64,000 nucleotides of DNA from Rhizomucor pusillus (taxonomy: Eukaryota; Mucoromycota; Mucoromycetes; Mucorales; Lichtheimiaceae). The first letter of the stretch is position 1, and every line of letters begins with the position of its first letter. A program made the translations under genes and the position numbers. Below, piece by piece: positions 10,706-20,983 of the stretch. The DNA is taken from positions 124,001-188,000 of the forward strand of contig FWWN02000646.1 of assembly GCA_900175165.2 (NCBI GenBank), in the 5' to 3' direction. The notes beneath the pieces were generated by a model, which had not been told where the DNA came from, did not search any database, and was given only the letters and a program-made list of their open reading frames with translations.

Positions 10706-12376
10706 ATGCCACCACGACGAAGACGCGCACGCGAATCAGACGATGAAAACACATTGAAAATCCTAATTGCAACAGACAATCATGTTGGATTTCTGGAGAC
10801 AGATCCTATTCGGGGCAAGGACTCCTTTCGAGCATTCGAAGAAGTGCTACAACAGGCACAGAAACACAACGTGGATCTGATCCTCCTGGGTGGAGATCTA
10901 TTTCATCATAATAAGCCTTCACAGAACTGTCTGCATGAAGTAGCAACCCTTGTTCGACGATACTGTTTCGGTGACAAACCATGCAACTTTTGGATCGCTA
11001 GCGATCAGAGTATCAACTTTGCAAACCAGTTCAATATTGCTAATGTATTCGATCCCAACCTCAACGTCAGCTATCCCATCTTTTCCATCCACGGTAACCA
11101 CGATGATCCTGCTGGTTTCGGGAATCTGTGTGCCTTGGATATCCTCTCGAGCACTGGCCTTGCTAACTACTTTGGAAGATGCCATGACTTCAACAAGATT
11201 GAATTGTATCCAATCTTGCTGCAAAAGGGTAGCACGCAAGTCGCTCTCTATGGGCTGGGCAACATTCGAGACGAGAGACTTCATAGAGCATGGAGAGACG
11301 GACATGTATCCTTTAAAAGACCTCGAGAAGACGGTGCTGGTAGCGAATGGCTGCGCAATGCATTTAATGTTTTTGTTCTTCATCAAAACCGAGCACGTCA
11401 TGGACCAACATCACATATACCCGAAGAATTCTTGGACGAATTTTTAGACTTAGTGATCTGGGGTCACGAGCATGAATGTCGAATAGAACCAGAACATAGC
11501 ATAAACGGTTTCGATATTACACAGCCCGGCTCTTCCGTGGCTACTAGCTTAGCCGCGGGCGAGGCATTACCCAAACATATCGGTCTTCTTAAAATCACCG
11601 GCCGCGAATATACCCTAGAACCTATTAGACTACGAACAGTCCGTCCATTCCAGTTCACGCAAGTCGTTTTGTCCAAAGTCCGAGAACTCACACGACCATC
11701 AGACACAAAAGCGTGCCAGCGATACCTCACCAAAGTAGTCGAAGATTTGATACAGAGAGCAAACGATGAGTGGCAGCAGCAGCGAGACGAAGAGAACCAT
11801 AATGATGAAAGCCAAGAGCAACAGACAGATGAGATGCCGTTGCCTTTGATACGAGTCCGTGTTGACTATAGCGGCGGCTTCGAGACGTTCAATACGCTCA
11901 AGTTTGGACAAATGTTTGCGAACCGGGTGGCAAATCCAAAAGATATTTTGCAGTTCCACCGAAGTAGGACCACTGAGCCACGGCAGCGGCGGTCGGCGGA
12001 GATTGTGTCTGATGCGAGCCTGTCTGTGCCTGAGCGACTGGATGCACTGCGAGTTGAAGATTTGGTCGGCGAGTTACTTGGCCGTAATCTCGAGTTGCTG
12101 CCTGAAAATGAACTAGCAGATGTTATCCAGCAGTTTGTCGAAAAAGACGATAAACATGCGGTTTCTTCGTTTATTGATCGTTCACTTCAGCGCACTAAAC
12201 GTCGATTCCAGGATGAGGGCGAGCGCGGGCACGTACAAGACTTATCAGACGACTATGTGAAGCGGCGAGCGACAGCAGACAAGGAGCACTGGTACAATGC
12301 ATATGCCAGGGAAATGCGAGGGCGTACATCACAGCCGGGACGGCAGCAGCAGCAGCAGCAGAGCAGTAATGCTTGA
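10706..12376 (+). CDS. MRE11: MRE11 double-strand-break repair nuclease
   Basis: Intronless, 556 aa. Mn-dependent 3'-5' exonuclease/endonuclease of the MRE11-RAD50-NBS1 complex, acting in DNA end resection, meiosis and telomere upkeep. The calcineurin-like phosphoesterase motifs appear in order: ATDNHVG (motif I), GGDLFHHNKPS (II), HGNHDDP (III), FVLHQNRARHG, WGHEHEC (IV/V) and QPGSSVATSL. The Mre11 DNA-binding capping domain follows (about residues 300-430). The C-terminal third is charged and ends in a Gln run (CAG repeats at about 12345-12361). It is shorter than the ~700-aa animal protein, mainly in the tail. The start MPPRRRRARESDDENTLKIL fits the family and the divergent arrangement. 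Confidence 0.97.
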   Translation: MPPRRRRARESDDENTLKILIATDNHVGFLETDPIRGKDSFRAFEEVLQQAQKHNVDLILLGGDLFHHNKPSQNCLHEVATLVRRYCFGDKPCNFWIASDQSINFANQFNIANVFDPNLNVSYPIFSIHGNHDDPAGFGNLCALDILSSTGLANYFGRCHDFNKIELYPILLQKGSTQVALYGLGNIRDERLHRAWRDGHVSFKRPREDGAGSEWLRNAFNVFVLHQNRARHGPTSHIPEEFLDEFLDLVIWGHEHECRIEPEHSINGFDITQPGSSVATSLAAGEALPKHIGLLKITGREYTLEPIRLRTVRPFQFTQVVLSKVRELTRPSDTKACQRYLTKVVEDLIQRANDEWQQQRDEENHNDESQEQQTDEMPLPLIRVRVDYSGGFETFNTLKFGQMFANRVANPKDILQFHRSRTTEPRQRRSAEIVSDASLSVPERLDALRVEDLVGELLGRNLELLPENELADVIQQFVEKDDKHAVSSFIDRSLQRTKRRFQDEGERGHVQDLSDDYVKRRATADKEHWYNAYAREMRGRTSQPGRQQQQQQSSNA

Positions 12377-12497
12377 GTGGAAATACATATGCATCGCACA
12401 CACATACATATACGAATAATTTTGCATTCTTTGTAAAATAGCTCAAGCGATAAATCATGTATGAAGGCAAAAACAGATTAATATACAGTTCGGTTTT

Positions 12498-12824
12498 CTA
12501 CGCCGAAGAAAAGCAGATAGGGCATGATACTTGGAAAGGGTGTAGTCTGTAAAGACCATGAAGAGCACATTTCCGAAAGCAACGAGTGCAGTAATCGTCA
12601 AAGTCAGTAGATAGTACGCGTCGACAGTGTGGACAGCTCCTTCGACAATCTGAGCAGTCCCAACCAGATGTTAAAACTCTTCCGCATGCGCAGATAGCAA
12701 ATGTACTTTCGTCTTTATTATCATCTTCGTCCACGTCGCTGAAATCCGATTGTTGCTGTGCATTTCGAGATAATAGTGACGTTGCTGGTGGTTGCGCGCG
12801 GCTGCGTCCGGTTCTTGTTGACAT
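12498..12824 (-). CDS. Small Cys-rich zinc-binding protein
   Basis: 108 aa from the internal ATG at 12824; the open frame begins 11 codons earlier. The N-terminal half is Ser/Gln/Asp-rich and probably disordered. The C-terminal half has paired cysteines CAC, CSDC, CPHC, CTRC, C and CPIC, enough for two or three zinc sites (zinc-ribbon or treble-clef like). I do not recognise a named family; nucleic-acid or protein binding is possible. It is convergent with MRE11 (121 bp between stops) and divergent from the next hypothetical gene. Confidence 0.7.
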   Translation of the reverse strand: MSTRTGRSRAQPPATSLLSRNAQQQSDFSDVDEDDNKDESTFAICACGRVLTSGWDCSDCRRSCPHCRRVLSTDFDDYCTRCFRKCALHGLYRLHPFQVSCPICFSSA

Positions 12825-12983
12825 GCTGAGGCGTGTAAAATATGCTCGTACGATCACTCTTCCCTATTTATAAATGCAGAATTGAGATTTAAAAAACGAC
12901 ATGATGAAAAGGGAAAGGCAGAACGAGTAAGACTAGCTGCGCTCCCAGCTCTTTGGATCAACCTGTCCATACCAACGACTTCG

Positions 12984-13289
12984 ATGGTGGGTCGTGTAAC
13001 AGCCGAGTTTGCACAGACGGTTTGCAAAGTTGTACCTTGTGCTCATTTGAATCACTTTAAAGTTGTGAGTCCCAGCGATACAATTCAGATTAACGAAAAC
13101 GGATTCCGTTATTTCCGTCTATTCTCGTGGCTGAACTCGAATGCCCCTTTACCGATATCGTGTTACAAGATGAAGATTACTAGTCTCGCTGACAACTTGA
13201 GAGCACTACGACAGGATCCGAGTTATGTGGTAAAAATAGATCACGAGGGGAACAGTGTAATGCAGGAAGAAGTTGGATCAGTGACCTAG
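12984..13289 (+). CDS. Hypothetical protein, possibly first exon of a decayed gene
   Basis: Open frame of 101 codons beginning MVGRVTAEFAQTVCKVV, with an even amino-acid mix (no low complexity) that looks protein-like. A weak donor at codon 98 (TCA|gtgacc, about 13280) and an acceptor (ttaaag) just before GGGGAG at about 13381 would join it in frame to the protein-like stretch downstream. That stretch is itself broken. I cannot assign a family. Confidence 0.45.
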   Translation: MVGRVTAEFAQTVCKVVPCAHLNHFKVVSPSDTIQINENGFRYFRLFSWLNSNAPLPISCYKMKITSLADNLRALRQDPSYVVKIDHEGNSVMQEEVGSVT

Positions 13290-13372
13290 AAAGAAATATA
13301 GTATTGCAGCTGAGAAAATATGTGTATATCTGAATTGCTTGAAGGATAACAAGAAATTCTTCTGACGACATA

Positions 13373-13915
13373 GTGTTAAAGGGGAGTATTTTGGCATCAT
13401 CGCTTACTGTCTACAGGCTGATGGCAAAAATATCACTGCAGCCATGTCCCCAGTAACAGCAGAGGATGAGGTACAGCCTCCTTTTAAATCTCGAGCAGTG
13501 GACAGGTATTACAAACCAGCTACCGTAGTCAGATCATTTTACGGCGATGCGTAAATTAGAAAATGCATGGATACAGCCCAGAGCATCACAAACTGGGCAG
13601 TTTAACCTTATAACATAAAGCATACATGCGCTGTTCAAAATGCAGGTAGAGTGAGATGCACCAGAGAAAGATTTGGAAAATAGCTCGTATTACGTTGCAA
13701 AGCGACAATCCCCAGCAGAAAATGTCCTAGCGATGCTGAACCAAACATCTGCCAACTATAACCCTTTGATCATTACTCAGAAATCGTTGAAATGTATAAA
13801 GCTGTTGTCAAATATGAGCCCCAATACATCTACATTATTACGACGAACGCGGTACTTCCAGATGCGCTTTCATATTCTACTACGTATTTAGAGGATGTCA
13901 GTAGGTAGCATCCGG
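13373..13915 (+). pseudogene. Broken protein-like segments downstream of the 12984 frame
   Basis: Three stretches read like real protein in different frames. One covers about 13373-13554 (GEYFGIIAYCLQADGKN to RSFYGDA then stop). One covers about 13673-13760 (SSYYVAKRQSPAENVLAMLN). One covers about 13764-13905 (EIVEMYKAVVKYEPQYIYII, then TTNAVLPDALSYSTTYLED). The last two meet at a one-base shift with no splice signal between them. The simplest reading is a decayed gene or a real gene with assembly errors. The family was not recognised. Confidence 0.4.
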
Positions 13916-14632
13916 CATTCTCAAGCTAGCTTTTGCCCCAGAAAGCGTGCTGATATTACATTTAAACACCATGTCATCTATTCTATCACGTGGACAAAGC
14001 TGTATGAACATTGCAGTAGTAAATAAAAATTGATGTAAAGCGATCGAATGTAGAGGAATAATTTTGACGCAAGGCCTGGACAGTCCTGCCTTGCAAAAGC
14101 CAACGACATAGAATGTTACACATCCATTATGGCATACAGCTTGTCATTTGATGACTGCTAAGATTCCTCCAAATTTCCAAAACTGTCTGCGCTGCATTTA
14201 ACAGTCAAATTCTCTACTGTATCTGAGGATTGTTTAAGCAACGCGTCGTATTAATGGGAGTGAATGTTAGATAATATGATATATTTGGATTAATACTTGT
14301 AAAAGCTTTGCTCTCCGTTTTCTTGCTTTCATCTCGCAAGGGAAAATTTTCATTAGTCTCCAATCCCTGCGCGTCACTGTCAAATCGAATGAGTGGCGCC
14401 CCTTTTTTCCGGTAAGGGATAATTAATCCTGCTCTGGAATTTTGTAACAGCAGAAAGTACGAATCATTACAAACCGAAAAGTAAAGCCAATCTATGGAAG
14501 ATCGTATCTCGTTTCCATTCCTTTTTTCCTTCGATCATCTTTTTCTTATTTATTTTTCCGAGTGACCTGTTACTATTTCATCATCTTTGTACAACTTTGT
14601 CGATCCTGCAACGTTATACAAAGTGAGCCAGC
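13916..14632. other. Intergenic, promoter of the following gene
   Basis: No gene seen. The last 100 bases are T/C-rich, as expected of a leader. Confidence 0.6.
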
Positions 14633-15298
14633 ATGATGTCGAGGCAGACTGAGCGGTGGTCCGACGTGAGCATCAATGACAGAAGTTGGCCTTCTGTACC
14701 TGGAACATCGACAGAAGCACTGACAATTACGATAGATGAAGGTAACTCTTCTGTCTTGTTATTACTTTAGAACACAAAGAAGATATATTGACTGTGCGGT
14801 GCCTGATACCTAGACGAGCGTTCAAGTGAAGGAACGTACCCTTTACCCAGAAACGCTATACAATCTATGCCACAGCTACCATCGAAGGTTAAGACCAAAA
14901 TCTGGAGACAACATCGTAGTCTGCCTCGTTCCTCTAAATCGCGATATTTGGCATCTATGATGGACAGTTACGACGCTGGATCGAGTCAGACTCTTGTTCC
15001 CCCTCAGCCCAAACGATTCTCAGCATGGAGAGCACATACTGATTCGTTTCTTTCCATTCTATCAGCACCATCGAAAATAAGCCGAAACACAACGCAGCAT
15101 TATATTTTTACACCTCCATCTTGTGAGTCACCACCGACAAAGGAAGCTACATTCAGCGCCAACATCAAATCCAGGCCATCTAAACGTGGCATTTGTAACA
15201 CAATGACGATAATCGGTGTGGTGGCGCTTATTCTCTTTCTATTTGCTGGATACCCATTGTTTCTTTACATTGCTAATAGGATAAAAGCTCCCTCGTAA
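14633..15298 (+). CDS. Single-pass membrane protein, Kre6/Skn1 N-terminus-like
   Basis: Two exons (14633-14741, 14814-15298) give 197 aa. The first ~155 residues are Ser/Arg/Pro-rich with no domain, followed by SKRGICN and a hydrophobic span of about 22 residues (TIIGVVALILFLFAGYPLFL), with only ~10 residues after it. The segment RGxxN plus a membrane helix ending in AGYP resembles the membrane anchor of Kre6/Skn1 beta-glucan synthesis proteins. However, the GH16-like lumenal domain is absent and nothing downstream encodes it. It is therefore either a tail-anchored protein or a truncated Kre6 relative; the resemblance is weak. Confidence 0.6.
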
Positions 15299-16526
15299 AA
15301 AAACAGATATGTTACTATTACTATCAGTTACTAATATTGCAATAAATTGCCTTGGCCTTCAATGTTGAATCATTGCAAATGTGAAATAAAATCAAGAGAT
15401 AATTTGTCTCGAGACGCATGATTAACCCAATGCTCAAAGAGGAAGGGATCAGCCACTCTCGTGGCCTAGGTCACCGTTTGTCCCACAAACAACTTTATCG
15501 CCCCAGTTTTTTGTTCGCTGTGATCGATGACAGGAAATACCTTTTTAAATTTGCATTTCGAAAGGGACAAACAAAGGAGGAAAATCCAAGCAGCTGACCA
15601 ATTCTTAACAAGCTGTAAGCAAATATTGAGACTATAGCTAACAGCGACACTATGTATTAATTTAGAAATGAAAGAAACGAAGAAATGATTGGTAAAAGTC
15701 AATTGTTGTGTGTAGCCGTTGAACTTGTAAAGATATAGGAAAGTTCAATCACCAGCCTCGATCTGCTGCTTCATTTGGAAATTTGCTGCATATCACCACT
15801 GCTTGCACCGTGAAGCAGTAGCCCAGACCCAGTTTTAAAGTTGTTTCGAAGCACATTAATTGGAGTTGGCACGCATAAAAATACCGATACTCTCCACTTT
15901 ATGGATCTACTTGGTTCGGTAGACCAGTGTTTAAAACGATTAAATATATTTCGCTGTTATGCACACGCGGTGATGATTTTCAGACATTTGACAGCAAGTG
16001 CAACGATTCTTTTTGGGAAACAATGTGTAATTTGACTTGTTTGAGAAGCTGGTGCTCCGCGAATGTTCCTATGACCATTTCGTGTCACCAATGGGCGAGG
16101 CATATCTGATGTTTTCTGACCCGCACGCGCATGGGTGGGAGAAGGGAAGCGGGACATGAGGGGAACGGGGCGGAGGTTGATATAGATGTTCGCTATTCTT
16201 ATTTGTTATCAATGTGGTATGTTCTGCCAGTATGTATGCATTGAGGCGTCGTAGAATGCATGGCAAGTAACGTAGCACTCGCATCCTCGGCAGGATATCC
16301 GGAAACAAGCATGCGGTGACACCGCAATCACCAGACAATGAAAGGATTCGCACAATGTGGGGAGTACAGAAACGCAGCGTCAAAACTATTTTGGCCTTGA
16401 TATGCTCGGAACTCAGCATGTTATCCAGCCGTTCTGCATAGATCTTTATAAACGGAATGATAGATTCCAAGCTGCAATTATCCTGCATTTCTTTCTTCTC
16501 TTTTTCATCCTACTTTTTCTTTGTTC
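15299..16526. other. Intergenic; promoter of the 16527 gene at the right end
   Basis: No gene supported. A TATA-like TTTATAAAC at about 16443 is followed by a CT-rich leader (16485-16520) just before the next ATG. Confidence 0.55.
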
Positions 16527-17162
16527 ATGGCTACCATCGACTTGCTATCTAGCGATATCATCTTTCCATCCGATTCAAACGAGCCAAAGCTCTCCGCAAA
16601 TGCTTCGAAGCTGCCGCATCCAGTAGACTGGACAGCGCATGACTACTACAGCACACTACCTCTTCACGAGCTTACCGATTTGCGCAGACTGGAGTCTGTC
16701 CCGGAAAAATGCAAACTCGACAATTCGTTCTTTACTTTACATCAGAAGAACGACTCGGCGGTGTTTCTGGTCTTTCCTGCAACGAAATCTCCTGCTGCTA
16801 CTCCGGTCCCGCCGGATATCCAGCAGAACCTGCGAGCTGCACTCCGTGGTGCACTTGAACTTGTTGAGAATGATTTACAACGCAACCATCAAGAGTTTAG
16901 ACCGGTTTGCGACTGGAGCTGGAAAGATGACATGGTGGTGCCGCCGACATCACTGCCTCCTCCTCCGCTTCCTCCGAACCGTGCCATTAGTGCCTCATCT
17001 GCTGCACGCAAGGGCGTAGCATTACCTTATTTGCAAAACAAACGAAAACCAGAGAGTGCTTGGACTGCACTCAAGAACAAATTCCTCAAGGCCCATGCCT
17101 TTACTGCTTCTACAATGTTGCACATGCGCCCCAAGTTCTGCAAACAGCGTGATTCTCATTGA
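16527..17162 (+). CDS. Hypothetical protein, lineage-specific
   Basis: Intronless, 211 aa from MATIDLLSSD (a second ATG lies two codons upstream). It has acidic/aromatic N-terminal blocks (DWTAHDYYSTLPLHELTDL), a middle helical part (IQQNLRAALRGALELVENDL), a poly-Pro patch (SLPPPPLPP) and a basic C-terminus. No transmembrane span or signal peptide. A good TATA box and CT-rich leader precede it. I do not recognise the family. Confidence 0.65.
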   Translation: MATIDLLSSDIIFPSDSNEPKLSANASKLPHPVDWTAHDYYSTLPLHELTDLRRLESVPEKCKLDNSFFTLHQKNDSAVFLVFPATKSPAATPVPPDIQQNLRAALRGALELVENDLQRNHQEFRPVCDWSWKDDMVVPPTSLPPPPLPPNRAISASSAARKGVALPYLQNKRKPESAWTALKNKFLKAHAFTASTMLHMRPKFCKQRDSH

Positions 17163-18211
17163 AACAACATCCGCATCCATTATTACTACTTTGCAAAAGC
17201 CTGAGCCGGTTCTCCAGGACATATGCAGCTCGTTATCGCATCTTTTCTTTTTCGACATCCGTAAGAACAGCTTACTGCCTTTTTACAACATGAGTATACC
17301 CCGTCATCCTGCATTTGCATCTCGCTATCATGTATCACTCCAAACATGTCTAATATATGCCATTGTAAACCTCCTTTACAAGAACACAAATTCGTTTCAA
17401 ATAAACATGCCTACTCCATCCATTTCAATCAATATCATTCTATTGGTTGCTCTTTGCAGGTTGCCTTTTTCGATGGCTCCCAAAACAAATTTACGGAACA
17501 TTCGTTCCGGGACCCAGGATGCGCCTCAAAACTCTTTACGTTGGCGTTTTTCTTCTTTCTCAAACGTTTTATGTCTATTTTTGACAACCTGCGGGTCGCA
17601 TGAGTGCCTGAATGTTTAGCTGCTTACAACGCCGCAAGTTCAATTTGGTCACGCTAACATTAGCTGGATAATTCTTCATGGATACGAGTCAGGGGTCCCC
17701 AAAACGAGTGAATGAAGTGGGTATGAATCGATCACAATGATATGTATAGACATAGGTCGGCTGCGACCCGGCTAATACGGTGGCATCAGTGCCAGTAATT
17801 TTCTTACATCAACATCAGTCAGAACTCTTCAGAGAACTTGGTGTTAATGCGTGCTTTCATATGCTGGCAGCAAAAATTCTTTTATTAGGAGGAACTATGA
17901 CGTTACTTCCATACTTGTGCTCCAAGCGACTGCAGCGAGGGAGCCCATCCTTTTAGGAAATGCATTCAAAAATTTCATCAAAATTGATGTTTTCTATAGC
18001 TTTTATAGTGCAGAACGTGGAAATAATTGAAATCCTTTGCTGTTTCAAGCTACAAATGTAAGCTAGTATTTCCAAGCTAATTTTGGCAAGAATTTGAAGC
18101 ATCCGACTTCATGCTATGCTCATTTCCTTCGTCTGTAGTGCCTGACAAAATCTAAGCGGGGTCCGCCGATTGGCAAATTCGGGGCATCTTTCCACAAACG
18201 CGTACAATAGC
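17163..18211. other. Intergenic
   Basis: No gene I can support; the open frames here overlap the 3' end of the previous gene in another frame and look incidental. Confidence 0.5.
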
Positions 18212-20891
18212 ATGGAGAACAATGATCGCTCCACGAAACGACTAAAACTATCGCTGGAGCCGGACATTGGGCACTCTGCGGTAGACATTAAAGACAATGG
18301 TCAGGAGATCTACAAAAGGTACTTCGAATTTTGCTTGCATTGTAATGAATCTCAATAACGAATACTTCTTTTCTATAAACAGTGAACCTTCGCTGTCCGA
18401 AAAATTGATGCAGAATGTCGATAGGATCTGGTTCGAGAGAGGCGACTGGCGAGATATTTCCGAAGAGAGTTTGGAGCAGTCCATAGATAATGGTTCTCAG
18501 GAAGCAGAGTCAGTGGACGCCGAAGAAGTCGAACCTCCAGCACCGCATCCAGAATTCGATATCATGAAATTGCGTGAATTGGTCGTCAATAAGCTATTGT
18601 AATTACTCGAAATTTTGCAGCGACGTTGGCTAGCAATAACAAATGCATACAATATTAAATAGTTACGCAAAGAGCGAAATCGATGTCGCCCTGGATGTGA
18701 TCAATATTCTGCTGGCACAGAATCGATTAAACAATCCTGAGAAGGAACACGTCTTACCACTGTCGGCAGGATCTTTGCAAGCAACATACGTAACAAAGCC
18801 GCGACCTACGCCGAAAGCACAGCTTGAATCTGCACAACTCACTTTAGGACTTAAACGGAAGGTTCGTTGACATTACTTGTTCTCCTTGTAACCTTGTATA
18901 GCCGGTACTGACATGTCTTTTTACAGCAACAAAAAGCCGCTTCTGAGTACTTGAAATCAAGTGCTGCTAATTTAAAAAAGATGGTTCAAGAAGAACAAGG
19001 ATTTTGGCAGGATGCTTTGGAGCTACGTCGTAATAACTGGTTGATGCAGTCTGGTGCCGTATCCAATATGGCTGCCGCCGGCAGCGCAACTTCATTTTTG
19101 GTCAGATATGGATATACAGACTGTAAGTCAGGATCTCAAAGCGTTGTGTGAAGTTAGCAAATATTAATGGAATCATGCAGCGGGCTCCGAGTTCAGTGAA
19201 GCGCCTATCGGTGAATTAGGACGGCAGGATGATGAAGCCCGAGCATCACTGGTGCTGCCACATACAATCTCACGCAGACTAGTGACCAATGTGGCAAAGA
19301 GCAGGATTGGAAGGATAGGCACGAACCGCGATCCATCAGAAGTCATTATGGGAATAGGCAATGACAGCAGCTCCAAAGAACAATGTATGTATTTTATAAA
19401 CTGTTCATCAGAAATTGCAATGTAATAACTCGCACATTTTCTTTAAATTAGCATCCATAGAGCCGACGGCCCTGTTTGCTAAAGGAAAAGATGATGATAT
19501 CCTGAAACGTTTGGCAGATGCAAGAGCTACAGTCTTTGATTCTGAACTCTATGCAGCGGTAATGAACTCATGTGACGTACTGATGACATCCGTACTTAAA
19601 CCTTTATCTAGGTACTATCAGAAGCACAAACTTTGGCTAATGATAATGATATTCGATTTGCAGACGATAGCATAATCGTAACTGTTGATGGGCAGATTGA
19701 CTTGGCCATTCAAAGAGAAGAGCAACGTGAAGACACTTCAGACCATATACCCACCAGTCAAAACTGGTCATCCTCTCAGATTGCCGGTCGTATGCTTGAC
19801 TTATCCCTAAGATTACTGCTTTTACAACGCCATCGACTCAATATTTGGAAGAGCCGTGCAAAACTTCTTTGTCCTAACAGGAAGACGCAGTTGCTACTGG
19901 CTTCTATGGAAAAGCCCTCGCAGACATCACAAAGTGCACCAACCTCAGGCCTCAGTAATCGTTTGCAACGTATCCAACAGCCAGCACTGAACGTGGCATC
20001 TTCTCGGAAACAACAATCTCCTATCCCGATCCTTTCGCCAGCACTCTCATACTGTAAATTTTGGGTTTTGTTCGACAGAGTACGGCATTTGATTTACAAA
20101 TATGTCGACCCGTTCACTGGCGAAGGAGGTGTCAACGTTGCCGTGCATTATCAAATGCATGGATCACCACGTTCCGCCAAAAATCAGCAGAAAGACATAT
20201 GCTCGTACTACCCTGGATTCGGCGATGTGGCAATCAGTCTCAATATCAGTATCATGAAGGGTCAGTTCTTACTATTCTGGTTGCGACAATCTGGAGAGAT
20301 CACTGTGCGGCTACCACAAGGCCTAGTGACGTTGATTAACATTAGCGAGTTCCAAGCGCTGTTGACAAGGGAGATCAGTTTGATCTGCTTACGCATGGTT
20401 TGCGATGCTGCAAACGATATCATAAAACGATCACAATCGTTCAAGGATGCAACAGCTAGCGAGCAAGCAAAGTCACTGTGGAAGGTGGATGACATTGAAG
20501 AGACTATTAACGGATCGATATGGTGGGCTCTCGGTGGCGAGGATTCTGCGCATGTTTGGCGTAGCATGTAAGTGCATGTTTGATCCATTGATTCCACCAA
20601 AGCAACCATGTATATTAATTCGATGGTCACAGACACGTTCAACTCCTGCAAACTACAACCGACGATGGTCTCCCAGGTTATCATCTTCAATTCCAACTAC
20701 GCTCCTCGACCTTATCATCCGGTCACCCCAATCTTCCCTCTATCACTCGCAATATCTTACTAGCAAAGTCATTAAATGGAGATACCAGTGGCGAAGGCGT
20801 GCTGTCATTTAGCGACAAGGTGAAGAAGATGGTCAAAGAACTCGTACATCAGGCTACGATCTCTGGGCAATCAACGAAAATAGCAACATAG
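18212..20891 (+). CDS. MED17: Mediator complex subunit 17 (Srb4)
   Basis: Eight exons (18212-18318, 18383-18598, 18663-18861, 18927-19122, 19181-19384, 19452-19558, 19612-20567, 20633-20891) give 747 aa in frame. MED17 is the core scaffold of the Mediator head module, linking activators to RNA polymerase II. The family pattern is visible: a short N-terminus, WFERGDWRDISEES, KLRELVVNKLLF-YAKSEIDVALDVI (the helix before the core), the RRNNWLMQSG block, then LFAKGKDDDILKRLADARAT with the FDSELYAAV helix. A long alpha/beta C-terminal region follows. Length fits fungal Srb4 (about 680-750). It ends 92 bp before the convergent glycosyltransferase stop, with ATAAA-type poly(A) signals between. Confidence 0.85.
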
Positions 20892-20983
20892 AAATTGGGG
20901 AAAATGCAATGGACTTTTTCTTTTCAAATGTACAGATGATAAATAAACGAATAAAAGCAGGAATATAAACAAAAGATTGCAGT

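Noticed and set aside
10561..10779. N-terminal extension of the PPR frame to 10779
   Set aside because: Would overlap MRE11's first codons, and the internal Met begins a proper mitochondrial presequence.
16069..16488. 139-codon minus frame upstream of the 16527 gene
   Set aside because: Lies over the TATA box and leader of a better-supported + gene and shows no protein features.
17056..17619. 187-codon + frame overlapping the 16527 gene's end
   Set aside because: Out of frame with the supported gene and without introns, motif or promoter.
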